NCBI GenBank assembly: GCA_030035585.1 | Contig: CM057476.1 | Span: forward strand, 23,482,501 to 23,546,500 | Length of the DNA stretch: 64,000 bases | Direction: 5' to 3' | Source of the DNA: Dugong dugon | Taxonomy: Eukaryota; Chordata; Mammalia; Sirenia; Dugongidae | Made by a program: the position numbers and the translations under genes | Notes under the pieces: model-generated | Database searches by the model: none | The model's input: only the letters and a program-made list of their open reading frames with translations | Told to the model about the DNA's origin: nothing | In this document: positions 1-8,846 of the stretch, in pieces | Position numbering within the stretch: position 1 is the first letter of the stretch | Layout of the letters: each line of letters opens with the position of its first letter

Positions 1-204
1 TTAGTAATTAATGTTTGTAACTGTTTCTTCTCATTTTAAGTCATGCCACATCAGCAAATGAAGGTCCTGAAAGCTTACTCCATCCACATCATTAAGGTCT
101 ACTCTGCTTTGAGGAGGTAGCTCTTCCCCAATCATATTCTCAGAATGGCCCCAATCTAAGGGGCTCACCTTCTGGCACTATATCAGACAATGTTCCACTG
201 CTGT

Positions 205-408
205 CCATAAGGTTTTCACTGGTCAAATTTTTCAGTAGTAGATTTCCAGGTCCTTCTTCCCAGTCTGTCTTAGTCTGGAAGCTCCACTGAAATCTGTCCA
301 TATGGTTGACCCTGATGTTATTTGATACACCAGTGGCATAGCTTCTAGCATCACAGCAGCATGCAAACTCCCAGAGTACAACAAACTGACAGATGAGTGC
401 AGACAGGA
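205..408 (-). mobile_element. Degenerate SINE body fragment (same family as 38957-39290)
   Basis: On the minus strand this resembles the body of the tRNA-Gly-headed SINE at 38957-39290; for example the plus-strand stretch near 275-300 (ttagtctggaagctccactg) has a close match near 39131. The head is not recognisable, so this is an old, partial copy. Boundaries are approximate. Confidence 0.4.
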
Positions 409-420
409 TAAGATTATGCA

Positions 421-528
421 CAATGTAAAGATTATAGCCTAGGAAGTCCTACAGAGCAGCTCTACTCTGTCACATGGGGTTACTATGAGTAGAAATCAAT
501 TTGATGGCACCTAACAAGAACAACAATC
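421..528 (+). mobile_element. AfroSINE 3' half
   Basis: The segment reads like the AfroSINE 3' half: 'tgtaaagattatagcct', then 'ctctactctgtcacatgggg', then 'ttactatgagtagaaatcaa'. The tRNA-like head is missing. It abuts an oppositely oriented fragment at 529-640. Confidence 0.55.
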
Positions 529-640
529 TTTACAGAAGTAGATTGCCAAGTCTTTCACCCGTGGAGTTTCTGGGTAGGTTTGAATCACCAGCATTTCATT
601 AACAGCAACAACCTGGTTGCACTTCCAGGGCTCCTTGAAG
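529..640 (-). mobile_element. AfroSINE 5' half, inverted
   Basis: Read on the minus strand this is the AfroSINE 5' part, ending in the head remnant near 'cttccagggctcc' at 627-640. With 421-528 it makes a head-missing inverted pair, which suggests an inversion or two independent insertions. Confidence 0.45.
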
Positions 641-679
641 AGCAGTTCTATTACTCCCCAAATTCCCTTGTCCTTTCTC

Positions 680-1395
680 TTTGTAGTTAACCCCTCCCCC
701 ACGCCCAATCTCTAAAAACCACTGATGTCTTCATCCCTACATTTTGACTTTATGTCATATGCATGGAATCATATGGTACGTAGCCTTTTCTTCCCCCAAC
801 AATTTCTACATATATCGTTTAGTAACATTGCTTATATTCATGTTGTGCAACCATTCTCACTGTTTCCAAATCATTCCACCACCATTAACATAAACTCAAT
901 GGTGCCTAAGCAAAAACTCCCTCTTTCCTTCTCCCTCCTCCCACCCCTGGTAACCACTAACAATCTTTGGTTTCTGTATATTTGCTTACTTCATATAAGT
1001 GAGATCATACAGTATTTGTCCTTTTGTGACTGATATATTTCACTCAGCATGATGTTTTCCAGGTTCATCTATGTTCTGGCATGCATCAGGACTTTGTTTC
1101 TCTGTATGACTGAGTAGTATTCCATTGTGTGTATAGACCACATTGTGTTTATCCATTCCTCTGTTGATGGACATTTCGGTTGTTTCCACCTTTTGGCTAT
1201 TGTGAAAAGTGCTGCAATGAACATTGGTGTACCAGTTTCTGTTTGCGTTCCTGGTTTCACTTTTTCTGGGTTATATGTAGGATTTGGATTGCTGGATCAT
1301 ATGGTAGGTTTATGTTCAGTTTTTTGAGGAACCGTCAAATTTTTCCACAGTAGCTGTACCATTTTACTTTATGAATCAGTTTCTTTTGCTCAGCA
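680..1395 (-). mobile_element. L1 LINE, 3' end with ORF2 C-terminus remnant
   Basis: The minus strand encodes the typical L1 ORF2 C-terminal signature around 1260-1069 (PKCPSTEEWI and WSIHTMEYYSVIQRNK), broken by stops further on. The flank at 680-1060 is L1 3' UTR. The segment 'cccctggtaaccactaacaa' near 950 has a second, diverged copy near 680-760, so the UTR is internally repeated, as in the L1 at 42176-43859. An old, non-functional copy. Confidence 0.75.
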
Positions 1396-2149
1396 TAATG
1401 CCTCTGCAATTCATCCATGTTGTGTGTACCAGTGAACTTTGAAGCTTGGGTTGAGGCAGATTCACTCTTTATAGGTCCTTGAGTGACCACAATAAGCGTA
1501 GTCCCTTGCTCACCACACCGTATATGCAGCATGAGTGAGAAAGAAGTTTTCTTTGTGTTAGGCCTCTGGCATTGAGTCGTTTATTCTTGCAGACATAACC
1601 TACCCTATTGTTTCTGAGACAATTCTCCTGGGAAAAAATGACAGATGTTTTTTCATCAAACCAGGTGTACCTGCTGAGCCAACATCCAACATCAAGAAGG
1701 GCGCATTCCTAAAGCAGTCAGCAACTTTTCACATATAGTGTCTGTCCTCCAGGCCTCTGACATCTGACAAGAAATTCCTTAGAAAATTGACTCTATTGGT
1801 TGTTCCTTGTGGTTTGTTATCCTTCTAGGGGGAGGAAGATTTTGTTTGGCAGATGATTAAAGTCAGTCCTGGGTGGTATCTGGCCAGCTCATCCTGCCTA
1901 CAGCATTTAGAGCATGTCCATTTAGGGCAAAGAAGGAGGGGAGCCAGGTCAGACCCTCCTTTTGTCCTACCTGTCCCACTTGGGCCCACCATGAGAATGA
2001 TATCACCAAGGAGGGCTTGGCTCAATCTGGAGCTTCTGCCATTCTAAATACCTTCAGCATCTCGTTTGAAGGTAGCATGTAATATGTCCCAAGAGAGGAC
2101 AGAGGCAGGAGGGCAGAGTAAAGAAGAGCATTGGCCTACCGTCTGGCCC
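1396..2149. other. Intergenic DNA without a recognised gene
   Basis: I see no gene. A short stretch near 1525-1615 resembles the end of an old mammalian LTR ('gcctctggcattgagtcgtt' then 'cagacataacctaccctat'), too diverged to name. The small open frames near 1825-2082 overlap one another on both strands and show no known motif. Confidence 0.4.
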
Positions 2150-2350
2150 AAGTTTAAATCCAGGCTCCACCACTTCCTGGCTGTGGGGCCTTGGGAAAGT
2201 CATCCACTTCTCTGAGCCTTAGTTTCTTCAATTGAGAAACACAGGTTCAATAGCGACCACCTCAGTGGGTTGTTGTAGGTTTCCGTTAGACTGCGGACAT
2301 ATAAAATGCTTAGCCCAGGGCTTGGTCATTGGCATATGCTCATTAAGTGG
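2150..2350 (+). mobile_element. MIR SINE
   Basis: Ordered MIR features are visible: 'aatccaggctccaccacttc', 'ctggctgtggggccttggga', 'ctctgagccttagtttcttc', and the 3' part ending 'atgctcattaag'. An ancient mammal-wide SINE. Confidence 0.75.
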
Positions 2351-2554
2351 TGCCCATTCTGACAATCTATAATCTAGTCTGGGCAAGTCCTTTCTTGTCT
2401 TCTATGGACCTTAGGTGGTTCAATGGTTCATAAGGGCCTTGTAGCTCCGACACCTATCATGCCTTCACCATGATGAAAAAAATGAGTAAATTTAAGTTTC
2501 CTAAGAAAAGGCCTCTCAGGGAAACTTTTAAAGAAAATCTCAAATTCTTAAAAA

Positions 2555-3134
2555 AAAAAAAAAAAATCCATGAAATTGTTTGCAGGTCTAATTGCCTCCA
2601 TGAACTACCTCCCTTGCAATGAGATTAGAAGAAATGGATGGTGCCTGGCTACCATTACTGAATGTTTTCATCAGGGACCCAATAGATCGATCTTGATCAA
2701 AAGGAGAAAAATTGAGAAATGGAACTTCAAATTCTTATTGGAAACCAGAATTACTGGACACATGGAGGCTGGAGGGACCCCCGAATTTATGGCCTGGAAA
2801 CAACTTTGAACCCTGAGCTGAAACTATCCCATGAAGTCATCTTAAACCAAGCAATTTAGCTCAATAAATAAAGAATGTATGTCTTGAGCATTGTGCCCTA
2901 TTGAAGAATTACCTATATGAGACTGAAATGACAACAGTAACTCTAAGCCACAGATGAGAACCTAAAGGGACAGAGACTATAAGTTAATATTGGTGAAAAA
3001 TTAGGGGCAGAGATAGTGAGTATGGTGACATAATGTGAAAAATATAACCATTGTCAGTGAACCATACATGTAAAAATTGTTGAACGAGTGTATGTTTTGT
3101 TGTGTATATTTTCACCAGAAAAAAAATTAGTAAC
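2555..3134 (+). mobile_element. L1 3' UTR, old copy
   Basis: The order matches the better-preserved copy at 5922-6573: 'agaaatggatggtgcctggc' near 2630 (compare 6061), then the purine-rich middle, then 'ttgttgaacgagtgtatg' and 'tattttcaccagaaaaaaaa' at the 3' end. No ORF2 sequence remains. Assignment to L1 is by family knowledge and by likeness to the second copy. Confidence 0.55.
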
Positions 3135-3138
3135 CATG

Positions 3139-3562
3139 TGTGATTGATAAGATTGCGTGTCATTTTGGCCGGGCCATGATTCTCAGTGGTTTGGCAGTTA
3201 TGATGTAGTTTGGCAGTTGTATGATGATGCTATCACTTCCATGATGAGATTTGATATAATGTGATCACCTCCATGCTGAGATCTCCCATGATGGGATCTC
3301 CATGATGGGTCCTGCCTGCCGATCTTGGGATTCATCAGTCTTCGAAGCCTGTGACCAAGAGCTCTGCTGTCTGATCTGCCAATCTTGGGTTCACCAGCAC
3401 CTGTGGCTCCATGAATCAGGAGAAGCCTCCAGCCTGATCTATGGATTTGTGATGTTCCAGCCTCTACAACCTCGTGAATCATTTCCTTGATATATAATCT
3501 TTTTACCTAGATATTTATACACTTTACTGGTTTTGCTTCTCTACAGAGCCTAGCCTAAGCCA
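3139..3562 (+). mobile_element. Solo LTR, ERVL (MLT2-like) type
   Basis: It begins TGTGATTG and ends CCTAAGCCA. It shares its whole order with the LTR at 44903-45543: 'gggccatgattctcagtggt', 'gatcttgggattcatcag', 'gagaagcctccagcctgat', 'actggttttgcttctct'. Flanking 5-mers are CCATG (3134-3138) and CGATG (3563-3567), a 4/5 match fitting a decayed 5-bp target duplication. Class III assignment rests on the TGTGATAGTTAA-type start and 5-bp duplication. Confidence 0.6.
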
Positions 3563-3837
3563 CGATGTAATTGATGTTTTCTCTCTAACACAAATAGGAA
3601 AGTATAGTTCTGCTAGCAACTGGATGTTTGGCCTCAAGTAAGCTTCTGCCTCTCTGGTCTCATTTTCTTCATCTGTACATTGAGGAGATTGGACTAGACA
3701 CTGCTTTGGTCCCTGTTTGCTTTGAATGGCTGTGATCTGCTTATAATGATGCACAGGGGCCTTTGCCTCCTCTCCCAACACCCTCCCACTCCTATCTTCA
3801 ACTCATAGGTTTTTCTTCTGGTATTTACCTCCACAAG

Positions 3838-4048
3838 TAGCCCTGGTGGCAAGGTGGTTAAGCACTTGGCTGCTAACCAAAAGGTCAGCAGTTTGACCCA
3901 CCAGTGGCTCTGCTGGAGAAAGATGTGGCAGTCTGCTTCTGTGAAGATTACAGTCTTGGAAACCCTATGGAGTAGTTTTACTCCGTCCTATAGGGTCACT
4001 GTGAGTTGGACCTAACTCAACGACAATAGGTTTAAAAAAAAAAAAAAA
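3838..4048 (+). mobile_element. AfroSINE, nearly full length
   Basis: Complete order: head 'agccctggtggcaaggtggt', B-box region 'ggtcagcagtttgaccca', body 'agaaagatgtggcagtctgc' and 'cttggaaaccctatggag', tail 'tatagggtcactgtgagttg', then an A-run at 4034-4047. The element class is afrotherian-specific, which anchors the organism call. Confidence 0.85.
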
Positions 4049-5014
4049 TCCTTCCCACATATTTATCTTAATTTTTGGTGTAATCCATATTCATGGGTTT
4101 TATTATTATTATTATGTAAATATCATTCTCTACTGAATTGAGTAATGCATCATAGTAACATTTGCTTTTGTATGTAATGCTTTTTGTTTGTCTGGAGTTA
4201 ATAATTGCCTCCTATTTTTTGTTTCATCTTCTTTCAAAAGTTTCCATACTCTCCAATAGTTCAATAAAAAGTCCTTTAATCCAGTTTTGCACATGGGCAA
4301 TCACATCAAATAATTTATCATTTCAATTTTTTTTTTCTTGGAGCTCCCTCCCCTCGCCCGCTCCTCACCCCCACTCCCCGCCCCACCTCACTCCACTTGG
4401 GTAGAGGCTGCACAGCCGTTGTCCTTCAACTCCCCTTTGTTATTATCCTCGTAAATGCCTTCTTCTCTCCTTTGTTGGAGTCTCTATTTTCTGTATTCCT
4501 AGATTTTCTATTTCTTGGTTTACATCCTCCTTTTGTTGGAGCATGTCCTCCAACAACTTTCAGGGAAAGTAGTCATGAGGAGTAATTTTTTAAGACTCTG
4601 TATGTCTGAAATTGTCCATTCTCTACTCTCACACTTGAGTTTTCGGTACAGATGTCTAAGCGTTCCATCATTACTGTTGAGAAGTTTGGGGGTCATTATG
4701 TTTCCTGATCCTGTTTTTTCTCTCTAGAAGCATTTAGGATTCTCTCTACCCTTTGTTTCTGAAATGTCAGGTCCAGATTAGGTGATTTAGATGGGCTGAC
4801 TCCACCCCTGGATCCAGAGGTTCAAGTGTATTCAATCCTTCCTGGCCACAGTGATTAATTTTGGCATAGGCACATAATCCAATCATCCAATGAGACTCAA
4901 TTCTCAGACTTTGTTTGAACTGGTAGGGACAGAATCTATCTCCCCTGATTTGAACCTGGAAGGGTGCAAACCCAGAGCTACTGGGGGACTCCATGAAGAG
5001 AATGCCTTCTTGAG
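4049..5014. other. Intergenic DNA with a pyrimidine tract
   Basis: No gene seen. A C/T-rich tract lies at about 4325-4400. The stretch 4765-4975 looks like an old dispersed repeat ('ccaatcatccaatgagact') that I cannot assign to a family. Confidence 0.4.
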
Positions 5015-5560
5015 AGGGAAGCTGTATTATCTATTACTATGTAACAAATTACATCAAAACTCAGTATCTTAAAACGACATTTATTATCCAGATGTAGCTT
5101 CACTGTCTCTTTCTTAAGATCTTTCACAAAGCTGCAATCAGTGTCATTTGGGGCTGTAGTCTCATCTGAAGGCTCAACTGGGGAGGATCCACTACCACAC
5201 TCACTCATGTGGTTGTTGGCAGATTTGGTTCCTTGTTGGACTAAGGGCCTCAGTTCCTTACTGTCTATTGACCAGCTTCAGTTCCTTGCCATGTAGGCTC
5301 CTCTACAGAGGCTTTCTCTGGCTTTCATCAGAGCGAGAGACCAAGAGACAGCGAGCAAGACAGAAGCCATAATCCATCTGTAACCTAATCTTGGAAATGA
5401 CATCCCATTATTTTGCCATATTCTATTCGTTAGAAGCTAGTCACTAGGTCCACAGTCAAGAGGGTCAGGGGACTGAACTACACAAGAGCATGAATACCAG
5501 ATGGTGGAGCTCATTGGGAGCCATTGTAGACAGACCAACAACAATGAAAACACAGTGGAG
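5015..5560. mobile_element. Old LTR-type repeat (MaLR-like)
   Basis: It carries a series of phrases common in ancient mammalian LTR repeats: 'atgtaacaaattacatcaaa', 'ctgcaatcagtgtcatttgg', 'cactcactcatgtggttgtt', 'agaagctagtcactaggtcc'. Family and orientation are uncertain without a repeat library. Confidence 0.4.
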
Positions 5561-5635
5561 AGGCAGAATTGAGTTCCAATGACTTCATTTCAGCCCTTAA
5601 GTCTAGCCTGGCCTAAATTTGCACTATTTCTGAGT

Positions 5636-5814
5636 GTATTAGTTTCCTATCGCTGCTATAACAAATAACCACAAACTTGGTGGCTTAAGACAAGAGACAT
5701 TTATTCTTTCACCATTCTGGAGGCCGTAAGTCTGAAATAAAGATGTAAGCAGAGCCATACATCCTTCAGAGGCTCTAAAGGAGCACCTGTTTGTTGTCTC
5801 TTCCAGCTTGTGAT
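5636..5814 (-). mobile_element. MaLR (MLT1/MST-type) LTR fragment
   Basis: Starts 'gtgtattagtttcctatcgc' and continues 'gctataacaaataaccacaa', 'ctggaggccgtaagtctgaa', 'cagcttgtgatggctgc'. This is the antisense of the end of MaLR LTRs. Truncated at the MIR beginning near 5815. Confidence 0.5.
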
Positions 5815-5921
5815 GGCTGCAGGTGTTCTGGGTTCAAATTCTACAACTTAACTAGCTGTGTGACTCTAGGCAATTCACCTCACCTCTAAACTTGTTTCCT
5901 CACCCTTAAAACAGGCATCAG
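5815..5921 (+). mobile_element. MIR SINE, part 1 (interrupted)
   Basis: 'ctgggttcaaattctacaac', 'agctgtgtgactctaggcaa' and 'cttgtttcctcacccttaaa' are the MIR core. The element is cut by the L1 at 5922-6573 and resumes at 6588. Confidence 0.65.
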
Positions 5922-6573
5922 CAGCCATCCAAGATACAACTATTGGTCTCTTCCCGTCTGGAGCAAAGGAGACTGAAGAAAACCAAAGTCTTGAGGGAGC
6001 AATTAGTCCAAAGGACTAATGGACCACATGAACCACAGCCTACACAATCCCAGATCAGAAGAACTAGATGGTGCCTAGCCAATACTACCAACAACTCTGA
6101 TTGGGATCAAAACAGAGGGTCCTGGACAGAACGGGAGAAAAACGTAGAACAAAAAAGACTAGACTTATTGTTCTAATAGAGACTGCAGGAATCCCTGAGA
6201 CTATAATCTTAAGACAACCTTCTGACCTAGAACTGAAGCCATTCCCAGAGACCACCTTTCACCCAAACAAAAGAAAGTTCCATAAAATAAACAATAACAC
6301 CCGAGAGGAACGTGATCCTTAGAACAATCAGTTACACGAGATCAAAAGAGCAACATTTGTCTAAAAGCAAAGATGAGAAGGCAGGAAGAGGTAGAAAATC
6401 AGAACAAAAGGAAATGGGGAATCCAGGGTGGAAATGGGGAGAGTGCTGACACATTGTGGGGAATGCAACCAATGTCATGGAACACTTTGTGTACAATTTG
6501 TTGAATGAGCAACTAATTTGCTCTGTAAACTCTCACCTAAAGCAAAATAAAAAATTTTTTTAAATAAATAAAT
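5922..6573 (+). mobile_element. L1 3' end inserted into a MIR
   Basis: A 5'-truncated L1 3' UTR ending in an A/T-rich tail (6541-6573). The flanks AAAACAGGCATCAG (5908-5921) and AAAATAGGCATCAG (6574-6587) form a 14-bp target-site duplication with one mismatch, so the borders are well placed. The open frames inside (5943-6176 and 6101-6322) belong to the repeat and are not genes. Confidence 0.75.
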
Positions 6574-6587
6574 AAAATAGGCATCAG

Positions 6588-6690
6588 AATACCTACCTTG
6601 GAAAATTCTCATGTGGATTGGAGAGAATTTATATAATAACATGGTTAGCTCAGCAAACAGTAACAGTTATAGTTACGAGCCATTTAGAGA
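6588..6690 (+). mobile_element. MIR SINE, part 2
   Basis: Continuation of the MIR split at 5921: 'aatacctaccttggaaaatt' and 'ataataacatggttagctca' match the MIR 3' half in the order expected after the part at 5815-5921. Confidence 0.55.
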
Positions 6691-7844
6691 ACTCAGCCAA
6701 CTATGAGTTTTTTTCAGATCAGACTCATGGGAATTTCCTGGGTCCCAGATCTCATCTTGATCTTCTGATGCTGTAGCCATGTGCCAATGTTCAGGGATGT
6801 CTGATTTCCCTAGCACAGAGCTGCTCAGAATGTAATGCTTAGGTCTTCATAGCGTCATTGGGCAGGTTCGATAACTTGGATGTAGAGCCAATCAAAATCA
6901 TTTCTAAAATGGCATTTAAAGACCCCTTTGCTTAAATGTGACCACCTTACCCTGTGCTGGCACTCTTACTTTTAAAAATTCAGAATCTGTGACAGATAGG
7001 AAATGGTTATCAAAGGTGAAATGTGGGTGCTGGCCCAAAAAGTTTACTTTGGGCAGAACTTTGAGGAGACACTTGTTCATTCCTAAGAGATCACCAATTA
7101 GCTTCTAGCATAGCAACCGCTCCCCTCTGTCACTATATTCAGAACTCTTCCGGTTGCAAATGACAGAGCCATAACCCAAATGAGTTTTGGCAAAGAAGGG
7201 GATTTACTGGCTCAAGGAATGGCCAAATCATGGAAATGGTTCCAACACCAGAATCTGGGACATGAAATCCATCAGCTCTCTAGGCATCTTGTCTCTGAAC
7301 ATTTATCTCACCCTCTCTCACAGATTAGCTTTTTTGATAAGACTGGAAACATGGCAGCCCATAGTTCCTGATTCTTCCATTCTCCCATCTTCCACAACCA
7401 GAGGAGCTCCCATGTTTAAAATCCCAGGAAGGGGCTCTGATTGGCTCAGCTGGAGTCAAGTGGCCATCCTTCAATCAGTCACTAGTGACCAGTGGTGAGG
7501 AGCAATTAAAAAATATAGTGGCTCCCTGAGACCCACGTGGTTGGGGCAGGGGAAGAAGCCATTCCAAGAAAAGGAAAGTACTAAGCAAACGAGAGCTGTT
7601 ATGAACCTAAGGTTAGAAACTGCACAAGAATATTATAGCAAAGACCCCACGTAAATCCACAAGAGCACCACAGCTTTCAAAACCATATTCAGAGGAGCAT
7701 ATTTTCATTAAGTGACTATTGACAAATTTTTCCTAATAAAGTGGTGACTGTTCACTACAGGTGAACTAGCTACATTTGGCTCATTTGGAAGGTTCATTCC
7801 TCTTTTGCAAGATGACATACGCAGACCCCAAAATTGACTGTTCA
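6691..7844. other. Intergenic DNA, one unassigned old repeat
   Basis: No gene recognised. About 7130-7500 looks like an old interspersed repeat ('ttggcaaagaaggggattta' through 'gggctctgattggctcagct'), the likely source of the overlapping open frames at 7180-7498. The family cannot be named by eye. Confidence 0.35.
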
Positions 7845-7990
7845 AAGTCCCCTAGACCTTCCTTGTGCATTAGAATCAGCTGGGAGTTGGTGACACATTC
7901 ACTTTCCTGGGCTTCCCTTGTTGCTGGGGTGGAGACAGATTCTGCTTTTTCATAAGGCTCCTATGTGAGCTGAGGCTGGTAGAACCTACT
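7845..7990 (+). mobile_element. MER5-type DNA transposon relic
   Basis: 'gtgcattagaatcagctggg', 'acagattctgctttttcata' and 'tatgtgagctgaggctggt' follow the order of the short non-autonomous hAT element MER5. Very old and without coding capacity. Confidence 0.45.
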
Positions 7991-7998
7991 GAGAAACC

Positions 7999-8229
7999 AT
8001 GCACCGGATCAGCTGTCTACAAGATCATAAAATCAAAGCACCCAGCACATTTCCCAGGCCTGTGATTTATGCCCAGAATATAACACCAGAGAGGTGGGAC
8101 AACTGGTTTCAGGCCCACAAGTATCTGGTGGCAGAGAACTCTGATGTTCTCTCAGTCCTGTGCAGTCTTGGATATGACATAGAGGCCTTCCCCCGCCTGT
8201 TCCCCAGCCTTCCCAGAGGAAGAGAATAA
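7999..8229 (+). other. Unassigned 76-codon open frame facing NEFH
   Basis: An ATG-initiated frame (MHRISCLQDH at the start, SLPRGRE at the end) whose TAA stop at 8227-8229 sits inside a plus-strand AATAAA at 8225-8230. I recognise no domain and see no strong splice acceptor upstream, and it directly follows a MER5 relic. It could be chance, or the 3' exon of a transcript converging on NEFH. In human the convergent neighbour is THOC5, but this peptide does not look like THOC5 to me. Confidence 0.15.
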
Positions 8230-8249
8230 ATAACAGTCAAAGCATTTTC

Positions 8250-8846
8250 ATTTTATAAGCACTTGGTTTTATTGCACAGAAGCAATTGAAAGTAAACTTC
8301 AGTGGAAAAGGGTGCCCTGGCATGATTCAGTGGCCAGTGCCCAGCCCCACCCAGTCCAACTCTTCCAGGATAGTAGCTCTGGGCAAGGGCTTGACCACTC
8401 CTTTGGAAAAACAGAAGGCATTCAGGAATAGGTTAAGACATCTCAAGCATAATGTATTTCTAACTGCTCATTCATTATTGCGGTCATCTGTCAGTTGCAC
8501 ATACAGGAAATAAATGCACTTATTTGGAAAGGAGGGGGCAGTTTTTATAGTCAAGTGTTTACGTGTGGCATTCTGCAGATATCACATTCAGCTACATAAG
8601 ATATCATAATTGTCCATCGCCTGGGGAGGGTTTGGGGCGTGAGGGCCAGGGAGCTGGGAGTCCCCTCTCTTGTGAACATATTGCTAACAGAAATTCCTGT
8701 TTGGTGAAGGACAGCTCCATCATCTAAGCAGAGTTTCTTCTTACATAAAGAAAAGGGAGAAAAAATGAAAATTGTTTATACCGACCCACAAGCTTCCGCC
8801 CCTCCTGAGTTTCTTTGGCTGCTCCAGATATTCCTTTTTCCCTGCC
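8250..8846 (-). other. NEFH: NEFH 3' UTR
   Basis: About 600 bases between the stop codon (8849-8847) and the expected cleavage site below the AATAAA at 8273-8268. I see no mobile element in it, unlike the DNA to the left, which fits a constrained UTR. Confidence 0.7.
8268..8273 (-). terminator. NEFH: NEFH poly(A) signal AATAAA
   Basis: Plus-strand TTTATT reads AATAAA on the NEFH strand, 574 bases after the stop codon; the only canonical signal I noted at a suitable distance. A plus-strand AATAAA at 8225-8230 faces it, so the two strands have back-to-back signals. Confidence 0.7.

Noticed and set aside
1-8249. A THOC5 3' exon, expected on this side from human gene order
   Set aside because: I found no matching coding sequence. 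In human the gap is larger than the 8 kb available here, so it probably lies outside the window.
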